A stretch of 64,000 bases of DNA from Lysinibacillus sp. FSL W8-0992 (GTDB lineage: Bacteria; Bacillota; Bacilli; Bacillales_A; Planococcaceae), in NCBI RefSeq assembly GCF_038008685.1, contig NZ_JBBOZQ010000001.1:434001-498000 (forward strand), in the 5' to 3' direction. The notes under the pieces were generated by a model. That model was not told the DNA's origin. It saw nothing but the letters and a program-made list of their open reading frames with translations, and ran no database searches. The position numbers were made by a program, and so were the translations under genes. Positions 9,208-18,450 of this stretch are shown here, piece after piece. The first letter of the stretch is position 1, and the number at the start of each line of letters is the position of its first letter.

Positions 9208-9911
9208 ACATATCAATAACACGTATTCAAGCTATTTTCATGAAGGACTACAAGGAATTTTCAAGAAATTACGCAGTCTCTGTTATGATTTTTTTACCCC
9301 TTATTTTAGCTTTTGCTTATAACAAAATCGGAACAAATAGTATCGACGCTTATTTTTTACCAATAAATTTAGTGTTTGCAGTTGTTACTGCCTATGTACA
9401 ATGTTGTTTAATTGCAGAAGAAAAGGAGAAAAATACACTCCGAAGTTTAATGCTTTCTCCTGCTTCACTTGGAGATATTTTAATAGGTAAAAGCTTGTTC
9501 GTCTCTATTGTGACGGTTGTTGTAGTAGGCTTGTCGATTTTCCTTGTTGGTTACGAGCCAGCAAATCTTTTCATATTAGCTATCGCTCTATTACTGTCTA
9601 TCGTTTTCTACATCGCCTTAGGAACATTATGTGGATTATTTGCAAAAACAATTATGGAAGCATCTATTATCGTGTTGCCTGTTATGTTTATTTTCTCATT
9701 TGGACCGTTTGCCTTAACTTTAGCTTCTGTCTATCCAGTGCTAGAAATTGCAAAGTGGCTTCCAAGCGCTCAACTAGTTCTTCTAGCAGAGGCTTTAGAA
9801 GGTAACTACTCTTCAATGGATTACATTATTCCTATCGTTACTATTATTGCTTGGTCAATAGTAGCTTGGATTGTTACTGGCTTTGTTTATAAAAAAAGAA
9901 TGGTAGATTAA
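9204..9911 (+). CDS. ABC-2 type transporter permease
   Basis: A 235-residue membrane protein with six hydrophobic segments and the EEKEKNTLRSLMLSP loop typical of ABC-2 exporters of drugs, peptides or sodium. It begins in a four-base overlap with the ATPase gene, so the pair is translationally coupled. The cargo is unknown. The operon ends here, against a dispersed repeat element. Confidence 0.9.
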   Translation: MNISITRIQAIFMKDYKEFSRNYAVSVMIFLPLILAFAYNKIGTNSIDAYFLPINLVFAVVTAYVQCCLIAEEKEKNTLRSLMLSPASLGDILIGKSLFVSIVTVVVVGLSIFLVGYEPANLFILAIALLLSIVFYIALGTLCGLFAKTIMEASIIVLPVMFIFSFGPFALTLASVYPVLEIAKWLPSAQLVLLAEALEGNYSSMDYIIPIVTIIAWSIVAWIVTGFVYKKRMVD

Positions 9912-9922
9912 CAGGGACAGGG

Positions 9923-10117
9923 TGCCTGGCACTCAAACAATTTTCACACAAATCATGTATTTTATAACTTGCCAGGGAAAATCCCCGTAGACTCCTGCTC
10001 ATTACGCACGCAATGTAAGCCGCAACTTGACCATGCGACAGCAAGAGTTGCGGCTTACAGAGTGCCCGCGGAAAGTGTAGTGTATTTTTTATAAGTGTCA
10101 GGCACTCAAACAATTTT
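9923..10117. repeat. Dispersed repeat element with two flanking motif copies and a hairpin core
   Basis: Copies of the palindrome-containing motif lie in the same orientation at 9923-9945 and 10094-10117. Between them is a 13-base perfect stem (10015-10027 with 10046-10058) followed by GAGTGCCCGCGGAAAG. Related elements occur at 14416-14559, 21540-21770, 25844-25920, 29594-29760, 34206-34270 and 59637-59720 in this window. It fills the gap between two converging genes and has no coding potential. Confidence 0.8.
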
Positions 10118-10201
10118 ACTAGTTGATTGCAACGGAGAGTGCCGCCCGTAGCGAAAATCAACGTCAATTAAATGCAACGTAACGACCATTCTTTTCTAAC
10201 A

Positions 10202-11356
10202 TTAAAGCAATTGCTCTTCAAGTTCTTCGATTTCTTGTAATGCATCCGCATACCAAATACCAACAAATCTTGATGCTACTTTGTTTTCAAAATAATCCCC
10301 GTCATAAAAAGCTAATGGGAATAGAACACCTTGTTTTATTAATTGTTCAATCTTTTGATAAAATGCTTCATTATCCTCAGCACCTTTTGATGCATAGGAA
10401 GCAAATTTATTAACAGGTTTACCTAATGCTTCATGAAACATTAACATAGAGGTAGAGCCGTTTTGGCGGAAGTTCAAATCAATCGCCTGCACATCTCCTG
10501 CCTCTGTTACGATTAAATCAAACCCCGCTACACCAACAAAACCTTCTGCCACACCACGCTCCATTATATGGCGACCTACTTCAATCACTTTATCTGGTAC
10601 TTTTTCTACAATGACATTCCCCTCATAAATTCCATTGTCATCTGTCATTTGTTGAGAAGCACCTAAATACTGTATACCAAGCTCTTCACAATAAACGAAC
10701 TGACAACTATAATTATCTTTTGCCTGTAACAACTCTTCTATAATAATGCTTTCCGTCCCGTTCATTCGAAATTGACGTAAACCCTCTGTTAACTCATCTT
10801 GATTTTGGCATATGATGACGCCGTATCCACCAGAAGTGGGCGAATCATCTCCAGGCTTGAGCACAACAGGTGGCTTCCAATTTTTCATTGCATCCGATAA
10901 TCTATATAGTTCAATATTTAAACGGCTTGGTACGTATTTACTATCAATTAAATGATCAATATATGCTTTTGTATTTAGCTCATTAAATTTGGCGGCATCC
11001 ATCCAATAGCAATTACGGTTCATATGCTCTGCGTCATGTAAATACTGACAAACAATCGTCTTTCCTTCTTCACACCAAGCATCTAATTGCGTTAAATATT
11101 CTTCTTGTGTTTCATACGTATACGGCTGCTCTACCCATGTTAAACCCGCTAATTCATGTATTTTTTTAGCCTTCGCCGTTTGCGTCGCACGGTGCACTAA
11201 AACAGGAATATCCGCGATGGCGACTTCCCTTGCTGTTAATGCATCTAGTTTATGGCAATCATCCATCATCCATGGATTATCGCTATATGGCGTACGAGGT
11301 GTATACACAGCATTATCACCGTAAATTTGTCGTAATGTTAATTTCGGCTTTAACAT
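10202..11356 (-). CDS. ATP-grasp domain protein of unknown substrate
   Basis: A 384-residue protein with an ATP-grasp fold in its C-terminal two thirds. The segment VVLKPGDDSPTSGGYGV (about 174-190) resembles the lysine plus glycine-rich nucleotide loop. IIIEELL is the adenine-contacting strand, and the metal-binding acidic residues lie in FDLIV...AIDLNFRQNGST. ATP-grasp enzymes ligate a carboxylate to an amine or thiol through an acyl-phosphate. The N-terminal 150 residues match nothing I recognise. It stands alone with its own AGTGGGGGAAAAGT ribosome binding site, so the neighbours give no clue to the product. Confidence 0.75.
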   Translation of the reverse strand: MLKPKLTLRQIYGDNAVYTPRTPYSDNPWMMDDCHKLDALTAREVAIADIPVLVHRATQTAKAKKIHELAGLTWVEQPYTYETQEEYLTQLDAWCEEGKTIVCQYLHDAEHMNRNCYWMDAAKFNELNTKAYIDHLIDSKYVPSRLNIELYRLSDAMKNWKPPVVLKPGDDSPTSGGYGVIICQNQDELTEGLRQFRMNGTESIIIEELLQAKDNYSCQFVYCEELGIQYLGASQQMTDDNGIYEGNVIVEKVPDKVIEVGRHIMERGVAEGFVGVAGFDLIVTEAGDVQAIDLNFRQNGSTSMLMFHEALGKPVNKFASYASKGAEDNEAFYQKIEQLIKQGVLFPLAFYDGDYFENKVASRFVGIWYADALQEIEELEEQLL

Positions 11357-11511
11357 ACTTTTCCCCCACTTTTCAAAAATAGATTTTAAGTAATCTACCC
11401 TTGAATACCATTACTCACACATAATTTTACAAAAACTAGATTATAAGACTAGTAAATATCCATTTTTTTACTTGTTTTTAGTAAGTTAAGCAAATGGAGA
11501 AAGACTTTTAA

Positions 11512-12093
11512 TTAGCCCAAACCCAATAACTGTTCGATTCGAGCTTTTACTTCTGGCCATTCTTCGATCGTAATACTATACATTACCGTATGCCGAGTCG
11601 AACCGTCTTTACGTAGCATATGATTGCGAAGAACGCCCTCTTTCGTTGCCCCTATACGTTCAATTGCCTTTTGAGAACGTGTATTTTCATGATCTGTTTT
11701 TATTTGGACCCGTTGTAGACCGATTACCTCAAAGCAATAGCTTAGTAATAAATATTTACAATTGGTATTTACAGCAGTTTGCCAAAACGCAGGAGTAATC
11801 CATGTATTTCCTATTTCTAGACGTTTATGCTTGCTATCAATATCCATATACCTTGTTGAGCCTATAATCTGTCCCGAACGTTTATCCACAATGACAAATG
11901 GAAACTCCTCCATTTGCATTTTGCTAGACAATGCCTTTTCCACAAAGTTATGCACACCCGTTTCATCTTCAATCGTTGTGGACAAATACGACCAAATCTC
12001 TGGATAACTTCCTGCTGTAAGTAGCCCTTGTACATCCTCTTTTACTAATGGTCTTAATAAAACGACTTCATTTTCTAAAGCGCTGAAATTCAT
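11512..12093 (-). CDS. GNAT family N-acetyltransferase
   Basis: A 193-residue acetyltransferase of the RimJ/RimL-like type. It opens with VVLLRPLVKEDVQGL and has the acetyl-CoA side motif ENTRSQKAIERIGATKEGVLRN near residues 137-158, the classic QKAIERIGA pattern for protein or small-amine acetylation. The ATG follows AAGGAG. It is divergent from the MocR regulator with a 93-base shared control region. The acceptor is unknown. Confidence 0.88.
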   Translation of the reverse strand: MNFSALENEVVLLRPLVKEDVQGLLTAGSYPEIWSYLSTTIEDETGVHNFVEKALSSKMQMEEFPFVIVDKRSGQIIGSTRYMDIDSKHKRLEIGNTWITPAFWQTAVNTNCKYLLLSYCFEVIGLQRVQIKTDHENTRSQKAIERIGATKEGVLRNHMLRKDGSTRHTVMYSITIEEWPEVKARIEQLLGLG

Positions 12094-12186
12094 TGACCTT
12101 CACTCCTTTTTCATTATTAAACGGTAATTTTGATATGATGAACATAACCAATTTTTAAAATTCAGACCATACCAAGGAGTTGATAG

Positions 12187-13548
12187 ATGATGGAACTTGC
12201 AATTTCGTTCACAGGACATATTCCTAAATATGTACAGGTTTATGAAAGCATTAAACAAGCTATTCTTTTGCAGAAACTTTTAGCACATGAACAATTACCT
12301 TCAAAACGTCTGCTTGCAACAACATTAAATGTCAGTGTTCATACAATTAAAGTAGCCTATGAGCAATTGCTTGCAGAAGGTTATATATATAGTAAAGAGC
12401 GCTCAGGCTACTATATAGCGCCATTTGAGTTTGAATGGCTACAGCAAGTTCAAACAGAAGATTCAGTTTCCTTGCCAACGAATGACATAGTGAAATTTGA
12501 TTTTAATAATGGGCATGTGGATAAAGCTGCTTTCCCACTACAAGCCTTTCATAAGCTAATGAAAAAACACTTTACTGAGGATGTTTTATCAACAAGTCCG
12601 TGGCAAGGAGAAACTACATTAAGACAAGAGATTGCCCACTATGTTGAACGCTCTAGAGGAGTTACTTGTGATGCATCACAAGTATTTGTCTATAGCGGTA
12701 CACAAAGCCAACTACAGGCTCTATGCCATTACTTCGGGCCACAAACCCAAGTTGGTTTAGAAGAACCAGGTTTTAAACGAGTAAGGGCCACTTTACAACA
12801 ATGTGGTTTATTAACACATCCGATTTCTGTGGATAACTCAGGCATTACTGTACCTAAAAAAGCTATTCACATGTTATACACAACACCAGCACATCAATTT
12901 CCACTAGGTATGATTATGTCGATTGAACGCCGTGCTGCACTGTTACAATGGGCAACCTTAAATAATGCATTTATTATAGAGGATGATTACGATTCGGAAT
13001 TTCGTTATAAGGGCCTTCCAATCCCTTCTCTCGCGAACATGGATCAGCTACAGCGGGTCATTTACTTTGGCACATTTTCAAAAACACTTCTTCCTTCTCT
13101 ACGTATTAGCTATATGATTTTGCCTAAGTCACTAGTAGAGCCATTTACCCGCTTCCATCAAGAACAAAAGTCAGTCGTCTCAAAGGTAGTTCAGCTTGTA
13201 CTAGCAGATTTTCTTGCGCAAGGCTTATTCGATAAACATTTAGCAAAAATGCGTACTATCTATCGAAAAAAACAGCAGACGTTACTTGCAGCTCTTCGTA
13301 GTCAATTCTCTGAGGAATTTGAAATTATCGGTGAAAATGCTGGGCTACATATTATTGTGAAATTACCAAAAAGATTGTCAGAGCATAACGCTATCCAGCT
13401 TGCTCATGCGGTAGGAGTCAATGTCTATCCTTGTTCTACTTCATTTCAACACCCTACTGAACATGGCATGATTATTATAGGTTATGGTGGATTGTCAATT
13501 GAGCAAATTGATGAGGGTATTACTTTACTTGCTTCTGTATGGCAATAG
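12187..13548 (+). CDS. MocR/PdxR-type GntR regulator with aminotransferase domain
   Basis: A 453-residue fusion of a GntR winged helix (about residues 10-80, YESIKQAILLQKL...LPSKRLLA) and a class I aminotransferase-like domain. The PLP lysine is Lys299 in GTFSKTLLPSLR, and the PLP-contacting DDYDSEFR lies before it. Such regulators sense PLP or an amine and usually control an adjacent gene in the opposite direction; here that would be the GNAT gene, 93 bases away. The ATG follows AAGGAG with a 7-base gap. Confidence 0.92.
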   Translation: MMELAISFTGHIPKYVQVYESIKQAILLQKLLAHEQLPSKRLLATTLNVSVHTIKVAYEQLLAEGYIYSKERSGYYIAPFEFEWLQQVQTEDSVSLPTNDIVKFDFNNGHVDKAAFPLQAFHKLMKKHFTEDVLSTSPWQGETTLRQEIAHYVERSRGVTCDASQVFVYSGTQSQLQALCHYFGPQTQVGLEEPGFKRVRATLQQCGLLTHPISVDNSGITVPKKAIHMLYTTPAHQFPLGMIMSIERRAALLQWATLNNAFIIEDDYDSEFRYKGLPIPSLANMDQLQRVIYFGTFSKTLLPSLRISYMILPKSLVEPFTRFHQEQKSVVSKVVQLVLADFLAQGLFDKHLAKMRTIYRKKQQTLLAALRSQFSEEFEIIGENAGLHIIVKLPKRLSEHNAIQLAHAVGVNVYPCSTSFQHPTEHGMIIIGYGGLSIEQIDEGITLLASVWQ

Positions 13549-13622
13549 ATATGTATGAACTTGAAACTTTTTAAACTAGTTTACGTATTGTAACTAAATG
13601 CACTCACAAGGGGAATAGATAA

Positions 13623-14417
13623 ATGGAGAATCAGGAGCAACTACAAATTTATTTACAAGAAATTGAAGCGTGGGAAAAAGACCAAAAAGGATTATGGTTT
13701 TGGGAAAGATTAGGGCGTATTCCTTTTAAAATTTTAGATAAGATGACCCCTACCTTTATTCAACAAAAACTAGCTTTACTTGTTGATGAGCTTGGGAGCT
13801 ATGTTCAATCAGGAGGTAAATATTTAATCAATGAGCAAACGATGATTCAAAAAATCCGTAATAATTCTTCGTATCCAAATATTTTTACAATCTCTGATAT
13901 CGGTAACATTCCTTTAGAGGAAATGATTGCTCTAAGTGATAAGCTACAAAAAGAACGCGTTAAATTGGCAACAGTCCAAGGGGCTTCTACTGGCTTTGGC
14001 GGCATTTTTACATTGGCTATTGATATCCCATTTATATTAGGAATGGCTTTAAAAACGCTGCAAGAAATAGCAATTATTCATGGCTTTGACCCTGATGATA
14101 AAATGGAACGTATTTTCATTGTGAAGTGCCTACAATTTACCTCCGCTGATATTGTAGGTAAAGAAGCTATTTTAGAAGAAATTTCATCCATGCACGACAA
14201 TAATAACGTATCCGAAAAGATGATTTCACAGCTTCAAGGTTGGCAGGAAGTATTCTTCACTTATCGTGATCAAATGGGCTGGAAAAAGCTTTTCCAAATG
14301 GTTCCGATAGCAGGTATGATTTTCGGAGCATACGCTAATAAAGGTATGATGCAAGATGTAGCAGAAACAGGAATCATGCTTTACCGAAAAAGAAGAATAT
14401 ACGAAAAACTAAAATAG
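13623..14417 (+). CDS. EcsC family protein
   Basis: A 264-residue EcsC-like protein. The family motif region GASTGFGGIFTLAIDIPFILGMALKTLQEIA (about 120-150) is plain, with two amphipathic or membrane-associated helices there and near FQMVPIAGMIFGAYANKG. EcsC in Bacillus is encoded with the EcsAB ABC transporter, but here the gene is alone. No enzymatic motif is visible. The last codon and stop run into a dispersed repeat (14416 onward), so the 3' end of the gene was set by that element. Confidence 0.85.
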   Translation: MENQEQLQIYLQEIEAWEKDQKGLWFWERLGRIPFKILDKMTPTFIQQKLALLVDELGSYVQSGGKYLINEQTMIQKIRNNSSYPNIFTISDIGNIPLEEMIALSDKLQKERVKLATVQGASTGFGGIFTLAIDIPFILGMALKTLQEIAIIHGFDPDDKMERIFIVKCLQFTSADIVGKEAILEEISSMHDNNNVSEKMISQLQGWQEVFFTYRDQMGWKKLFQMVPIAGMIFGAYANKGMMQDVAETGIMLYRKRRIYEKLK

Positions 14418-14559
14418 TGCCAGTCACTCACACAATTCTCAAACAATTTATTTTCACTTGAGGGAACGCAGCAAAGTAAGACGCAACAAATGGTGCAACA
14501 GCGACGGTTGCGGCTTACAATTGCCTGCTGAGCTAAGTGACAGGCACTCACACAATTTT
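14416..14559. repeat. Dispersed repeat element spanning a convergent gene junction
   Basis: Motif copies in the same orientation lie at 14416-14450 (with an extra CTCAAACAATTT tail) and 14536-14559. Between them are hairpin arms at 14476-14487 and 14507-14518 (12 bases, one mismatch) whose sequence is nearly the same as in the 9923-10117 element. Both neighbouring genes end inside it: the EcsC-like stop falls at its left edge and the quinone oxidoreductase stop at its right edge. Confidence 0.8.
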
Positions 14560-15519
14560 AATTAATATCTTCCCTTGATGCTGGCGGCTCTCCATCAACT
14601 CATGCGCCTTTTCCATGTCCTCTAAGTCAAACACTGCTGCTATCGGCACTTGGAAACTTTCATCCTGCAATAGTGTAAAAATTTCTGGAGCTACTTGTTG
14701 TAATAGTTCCGGCTTTAAAGACCGAGTCGTTCCTAAGCTAAAGCCTTTTACATTACGGCAACTACTATGTAAATCAGATGTTTTAATATTGCCCGCTTTA
14801 CCGCTACTATTACCAAACTGCACAAGAGTACCGTATGGCGCTAAACAATTAAAACTCTCTTCTGTAATCGTTCCGGCAATTGAATCGAAAACAACATCGA
14901 CACCAAGACCATCCGTATATTCATTAACTTGGGCACTAAAATTTTCATATGTCACAACATGATGTGCGCCTAGCTCATAAGCAATGGTTGCTTTTTCTAC
15001 AGAGCTAACAGTACCTATAATTTTCTTTACCCCACGCTTTTTCGCCATTTGAATAAGCATCGTCCCCACTCCACCCGACGCGGCATGAATTAAAACACTA
15101 TCCTCCGTACCAATTTGCGTGATGTGATGCGTTAAAATGTAGGACAAAAATAAAACAGTCGGTATAGCAGCTACCTTTTCAAGAGGTACACCATTCGGAA
15201 TGCGAAAGACTACCTGTTCATTTGCTACAACATATTGAGCATATGCACCGTTTTTTGGAAAGGCAATGACGTGGTCCCCTTTTTTAAAATCACTGCACTC
15301 ATCAAAAACCTCTTCTATAACACCAGCTACATCTAAACCAAGAATCATAGGAAAATTAGCTTTTGCTTTATTTCCAGTTCGATTTTTAATATCAGCAAAA
15401 TTTACACTCGTATAGGACGTACGTATTAGCACTTCCCCTTTTGCAATCATCGGTTTTGGACAATCCACCACTGTTAGGACAGACGGCGGTCCAAAAGCAT
15501 TTATTGTAACAGCCTTCAT
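14548..15519 (-). CDS. Quinone oxidoreductase / zinc-free MDR-family reductase
   Basis: A 323-residue medium-chain reductase. The N-terminal GroES-like half carries LGLDVAGVIEEV. The Rossmann loop is HAASGGVGTMLIQMAKKRG (about 150-168). Zinc-site cysteines and histidines of alcohol dehydrogenases are absent, pointing to the NADPH:quinone or enoyl reductase branch. The final residues KIV and stop are provided by a dispersed repeat copy. It is divergent from a small hydrolase gene. Physiological substrate unknown. Confidence 0.88.
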   Translation of the reverse strand: MKAVTINAFGPPSVLTVVDCPKPMIAKGEVLIRTSYTSVNFADIKNRTGNKAKANFPMILGLDVAGVIEEVFDECSDFKKGDHVIAFPKNGAYAQYVVANEQVVFRIPNGVPLEKVAAIPTVLFLSYILTHHITQIGTEDSVLIHAASGGVGTMLIQMAKKRGVKKIIGTVSSVEKATIAYELGAHHVVTYENFSAQVNEYTDGLGVDVVFDSIAGTITEESFNCLAPYGTLVQFGNSSGKAGNIKTSDLHSSCRNVKGFSLGTTRSLKPELLQQVAPEIFTLLQDESFQVPIAAVFDLEDMEKAHELMESRQHQGKILIKIV

Positions 15520-15610
15520 AATTTACCTCCTTCCTGTTATATTGAAATTATAACTAACTTTATATAAAAAAGTTACATATTTACATTTTACTAATTTAAG
15601 GGGGATTATA

Positions 15611-16231
15611 ATGACAATCAAACCTAGTAAAGAAATTTACAACGATATTGCTTACAACTTTTTTGATATGAATAGTAATAAAATTTGCTTTATGTTCTCG
15701 GGTACAGGCTATAACTATGATAAACCGTTAATGCATTACGCTACTACACTAATGCTAGACTTAGGCTATGATGTTGTCCAAGTTTGTTATACATTTGAGC
15801 AACAGCAGTTCAATCAGCCACCAGAAGCTATTTCAGAAATGGTTTATAATGCCGCCAATTCTATCGTTACATATTATTTACACTCAAATGCTTATAAGGA
15901 AGCTGTTTTCGTTGGAAAATCGCTCGGAGCATTTCCAATCGTCGACTATTATATGCAACAGGAGGCCATTATTCCTTCTCGCTATATTCTATTAACACCA
16001 CCACTATCCTTTGAACACATTATGCAAAACTTAGTAAATCGACATAGCTTCATAGCAATTGGAACAGCTGACCCTCATTTCTCCAATGAAAAGCTGCATC
16101 AGCTAAAGTCCCATCATCTTACTATAGCAACAAATGCAGATCATTCACTCGAAATAACGAACAATACACTAGAATCGATTTCTACGTGTCAGACTATATT
16201 AACAAAGCTCAAAATTTACCTTCAAAACTAA
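15611..16231 (+). CDS. Small alpha/beta hydrolase
   Basis: A 206-residue protein with a compact alpha/beta hydrolase pattern: MFSGTGYNYDKPLM near the N-terminus, nucleophile Ser in VGKSLGAFPIVDYY (about residue 100), acid in IGTADPHFS and histidine in NADHSLE. The triad order and short length fit the small dienelactone-hydrolase/BAAT-like group. The ATG follows AAGGGGGATTATA. Function unknown. Confidence 0.78.
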   Translation: MTIKPSKEIYNDIAYNFFDMNSNKICFMFSGTGYNYDKPLMHYATTLMLDLGYDVVQVCYTFEQQQFNQPPEAISEMVYNAANSIVTYYLHSNAYKEAVFVGKSLGAFPIVDYYMQQEAIIPSRYILLTPPLSFEHIMQNLVNRHSFIAIGTADPHFSNEKLHQLKSHHLTIATNADHSLEITNNTLESISTCQTILTKLKIYLQN

Positions 16232-16253
16232 TCTTTCATTTCTCTATTTTAAA

Positions 16254-16294
16254 AAAGCTACTTTTAAACGAGACATTCGTTTAAAAGTAGCTTT
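16254..16294. terminator. Strong bidirectional terminator hairpin
   Basis: Perfect 18-base stem (16254-16271 with 16277-16294) with a five-base loop and A/T-rich flanks, after the small hydrolase gene. Confidence 0.85.
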
Positions 16295-16318
16295 ATGGGC
16301 AAACTTAGCAATAAAACA

Positions 16319-16357
16319 CCCCGTAAAATGTTCATTTTTTCATTAACATCTACGGGG
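16319..16357 (-). terminator. Terminator of the yjlC-ndh operon
   Basis: CCCCGTA (16319-16325) pairs with TACGGGG (16351-16357), with an inner ATGTT/AACAT pairing. On the minus strand it is followed by TGTTTTATT, about 25 bases past the ndh stop. Confidence 0.7.
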
Positions 16358-16382
16358 CATTAATTTAGTTATTTATTGAAAA

Positions 16383-17567
16383 TTAATACACTAAGCCGAA
16401 TAGCGCTTTGATGTGTGTAAGATAGCGAATGTTAGACGCTTCTTTCATAAGTGTTGCAGGAAGACCTTTAAGTTGTGTATTGCTAGCACCGATAGTAGCA
16501 ACTGCATCTTTACGGCCTAAGCTTGCAAGAGTACCAGAGTTAACCGCAGAGAATGTTTTCATCTCTTGGTTTTTGTATTGTGCGAATAAGTTGTAACCAG
16601 CGCATTCGCCCATTTGCCAAGCAACTTGTGCAGTTGGAGCGTAAAGTGGACGTCCACCATCGCCTGGTAATGCAACAGAAGCATCCCCGATTACAAATAC
16701 ATCTTCATGTGATGTAGATTGTAGGAATTCATTGATTGTTGCTTTGCCACGATCAGCAGCAAGACCTGATTCAGCTACCATTGGAAGTGCAGCTACACCA
16801 CCAGTCCAGATAAATGTATTAGCAACGATTGACTCACGGTCTTTAAGTGAAATAACGTTACCTTCAACACCTGTTACTGGAGTACCTGTGATGAATTCAA
16901 CACCACGTTTTGCTAAACTTTCAGTTGCACGTTCGATAAGTACATCTGGAAGTACTGGCAAAATTTTAGGACCAGCTTCAACTAGTTTAATTTTAAGATC
17001 TGCAAAGTTTACGCCGTGTTTTGCTGCGATTTTCGGGAAGTTGTCCACGATTTCACCAACAAGCTCAACACCTGTTAAACCGCCACCGCCGATAACGATT
17101 GTTGCATCTGCTTCGTCTTTTGACTGTGAATATGCTTTAATACGATCTTCAATGTGTCGGTTAATTTTGTTTGCATCGTTAACTGATTTAAGTACCATTG
17201 AATTTTCTTCTAATCCTGGGATACCGAAGAATCCAGTTTGGCTACCTAAAGAAACAACTAATGTATCATAAGATAAAGTGTAACCATTATCTAGGTCAAC
17301 CTTTTTAGTATCAACATTGAATTTAGTTACTTTAGCGATTTGTAAATCAATATCTAAACCTTTAAAGATTTTTTTAAGCGGTAAAGCTACTGCACCTTCT
17401 GCAATAGTACCACCAGCTAAACGGTGAAGTTCAGTGATGATTTGGTGAGTTGGGAATTGGTTTACTACAGTGATTTTAGCTTCATCAGCTGATAAATACT
17501 TACGTGCTGTTAATGCAGTTAATACACCCGCGTAACCAGCACCTAAGATGACGATTTCTTTTGACAT
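16383..17567 (-). CDS. ndh: Type II NADH dehydrogenase
   Basis: A 394-residue flavoprotein. The FAD-binding GAGYAG motif is at residues 9-14, the second nucleotide (NADH) fold is at VIGGGGLTGVELVGE (about 158-172), and FVIGDAS near residue 290 closes the FAD site. The C-terminal amphipathic region probably attaches it to the membrane, as in non-proton-pumping NDH-2, which passes electrons from NADH to menaquinone. It directly follows a DUF1641 gene (44-base gap), the yjlC-ndh arrangement of Bacillus. No clear Rex site was seen upstream. Confidence 0.92.
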   Translation of the reverse strand: MSKEIVILGAGYAGVLTALTARKYLSADEAKITVVNQFPTHQIITELHRLAGGTIAEGAVALPLKKIFKGLDIDLQIAKVTKFNVDTKKVDLDNGYTLSYDTLVVSLGSQTGFFGIPGLEENSMVLKSVNDANKINRHIEDRIKAYSQSKDEADATIVIGGGGLTGVELVGEIVDNFPKIAAKHGVNFADLKIKLVEAGPKILPVLPDVLIERATESLAKRGVEFITGTPVTGVEGNVISLKDRESIVANTFIWTGGVAALPMVAESGLAADRGKATINEFLQSTSHEDVFVIGDASVALPGDGGRPLYAPTAQVAWQMGECAGYNLFAQYKNQEMKTFSAVNSGTLASLGRKDAVATIGASNTQLKGLPATLMKEASNIRYLTHIKALFGLVY

Positions 17568-17611
17568 GATTAATTAATCCTCCGTCCTTACGAATTGAAT
17601 ATATCTCGGCC

Positions 17612-18040
17612 TTATTTAGATTTACGTTCAGCGTTTACTTGTAAAAATGCATTTACAAAACGGAAAACATTTTGAACTTGTGGGTCTTTGATCATTTTTA
17701 CAAGACCAAATAAACCGATTACTTCATTGCTTTCAGAAGCACGATCTTTTGCTTCAATAGCAGTTGCAGCAAGTTGTTTAGCTGATCCTACTACTGGTGC
17801 AGCCATTTCTGTTACAGCGCCAACAGTGTCACTTTTTAGTACATCATCAGTTGCAACAGCTTGAGCAAACTCATATGATTTAGTTAATAACGTCATCATT
17901 TCAGTTAGCTTTGGTAATTGCTCAACTAAAGTTGTTAGAGATTCTTGCACCTCAGGCTTTAATAGTTGGTCTAGTACATCTAATTGCTCTTGACTCACAG
18001 TTAATTGTTCAGACTGTGCTTGGTTATTCGTTTCTGACAT
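17612..18040 (-). CDS. yjlC: DUF1641 protein, YjlC-like
   Basis: A 142-residue helical soluble protein with the DUF1641 pattern (LDVLDQLLKPEVQESLTTLVEQLPKL, then VIGLFGLVKMIKDPQVQNVF near residues 105-125). In Bacillus subtilis YjlC is encoded in front of the NADH dehydrogenase gene, as here; DUF1641 proteins also accompany formate dehydrogenases. Its biochemical role is not established. The ATG follows AAAGGAGAG. Confidence 0.88.
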   Translation of the reverse strand: MSETNNQAQSEQLTVSQEQLDVLDQLLKPEVQESLTTLVEQLPKLTEMMTLLTKSYEFAQAVATDDVLKSDTVGAVTEMAAPVVGSAKQLAATAIEAKDRASESNEVIGLFGLVKMIKDPQVQNVFRFVNAFLQVNAERKSK

Positions 18041-18450
18041 TTTGAACTCTCCTTTGCCGTCACTAATACTATTTTTTATATTGCCTCCATGTAAAAAAGA
18101 CCATTAAGCGATCTTCTTAACAGTCCTTACAGCGGATATCTTACACACCAGTCACAAAGGGCTGGAAAGCGAGTTTCATGATTTATTATTACAATATTTA
18201 CTGCATTTTGCACAAAGCGCATCACAATTCCATCCTTATCTCTTATCTTGGTGATATTACAACATCCATTATAAGACTGTTTACGCATTATTTCAATCAA
18301 CTACAGCACAATCTTTTAAAAATAGTTTATTTGTAAACCATTTTTAGTTATCCACGCTCTTTATTTGTTTGTTTTAGTAAAATAATCCAAAAAAGAAATC
18401 CCCTTTAAAAACCAATACGCTATAAAAAATGTTATTACCTACAAATATTC
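18041..18450. other. Leader/intergenic region upstream of yjlC
   Basis: This 410-base gap holds the yjlC promoter region and the 3' flank of the TetR gene. On the minus strand a weak TTAAG/CTTAA hairpin followed by six T lies near 18130-18090, which could be a leaky leader terminator. I found no TTGTGAA-type Rex palindrome and no gene. Confidence 0.4.

Noticed and set aside
16732..17271. 179-residue plus-strand open frame opposite ndh
   Set aside because: It is the antisense shadow of a well-supported NADH dehydrogenase; composition (Ser, Pro, Thr rich) is typical of a shadow frame.
18041..18300. Rex operator upstream of yjlC-ndh
   Set aside because: The Bacillus operon is Rex-controlled, but no TTGTGAA-N-TTCACAA-like palindrome could be found; partial TTTGTG matches are not symmetric.
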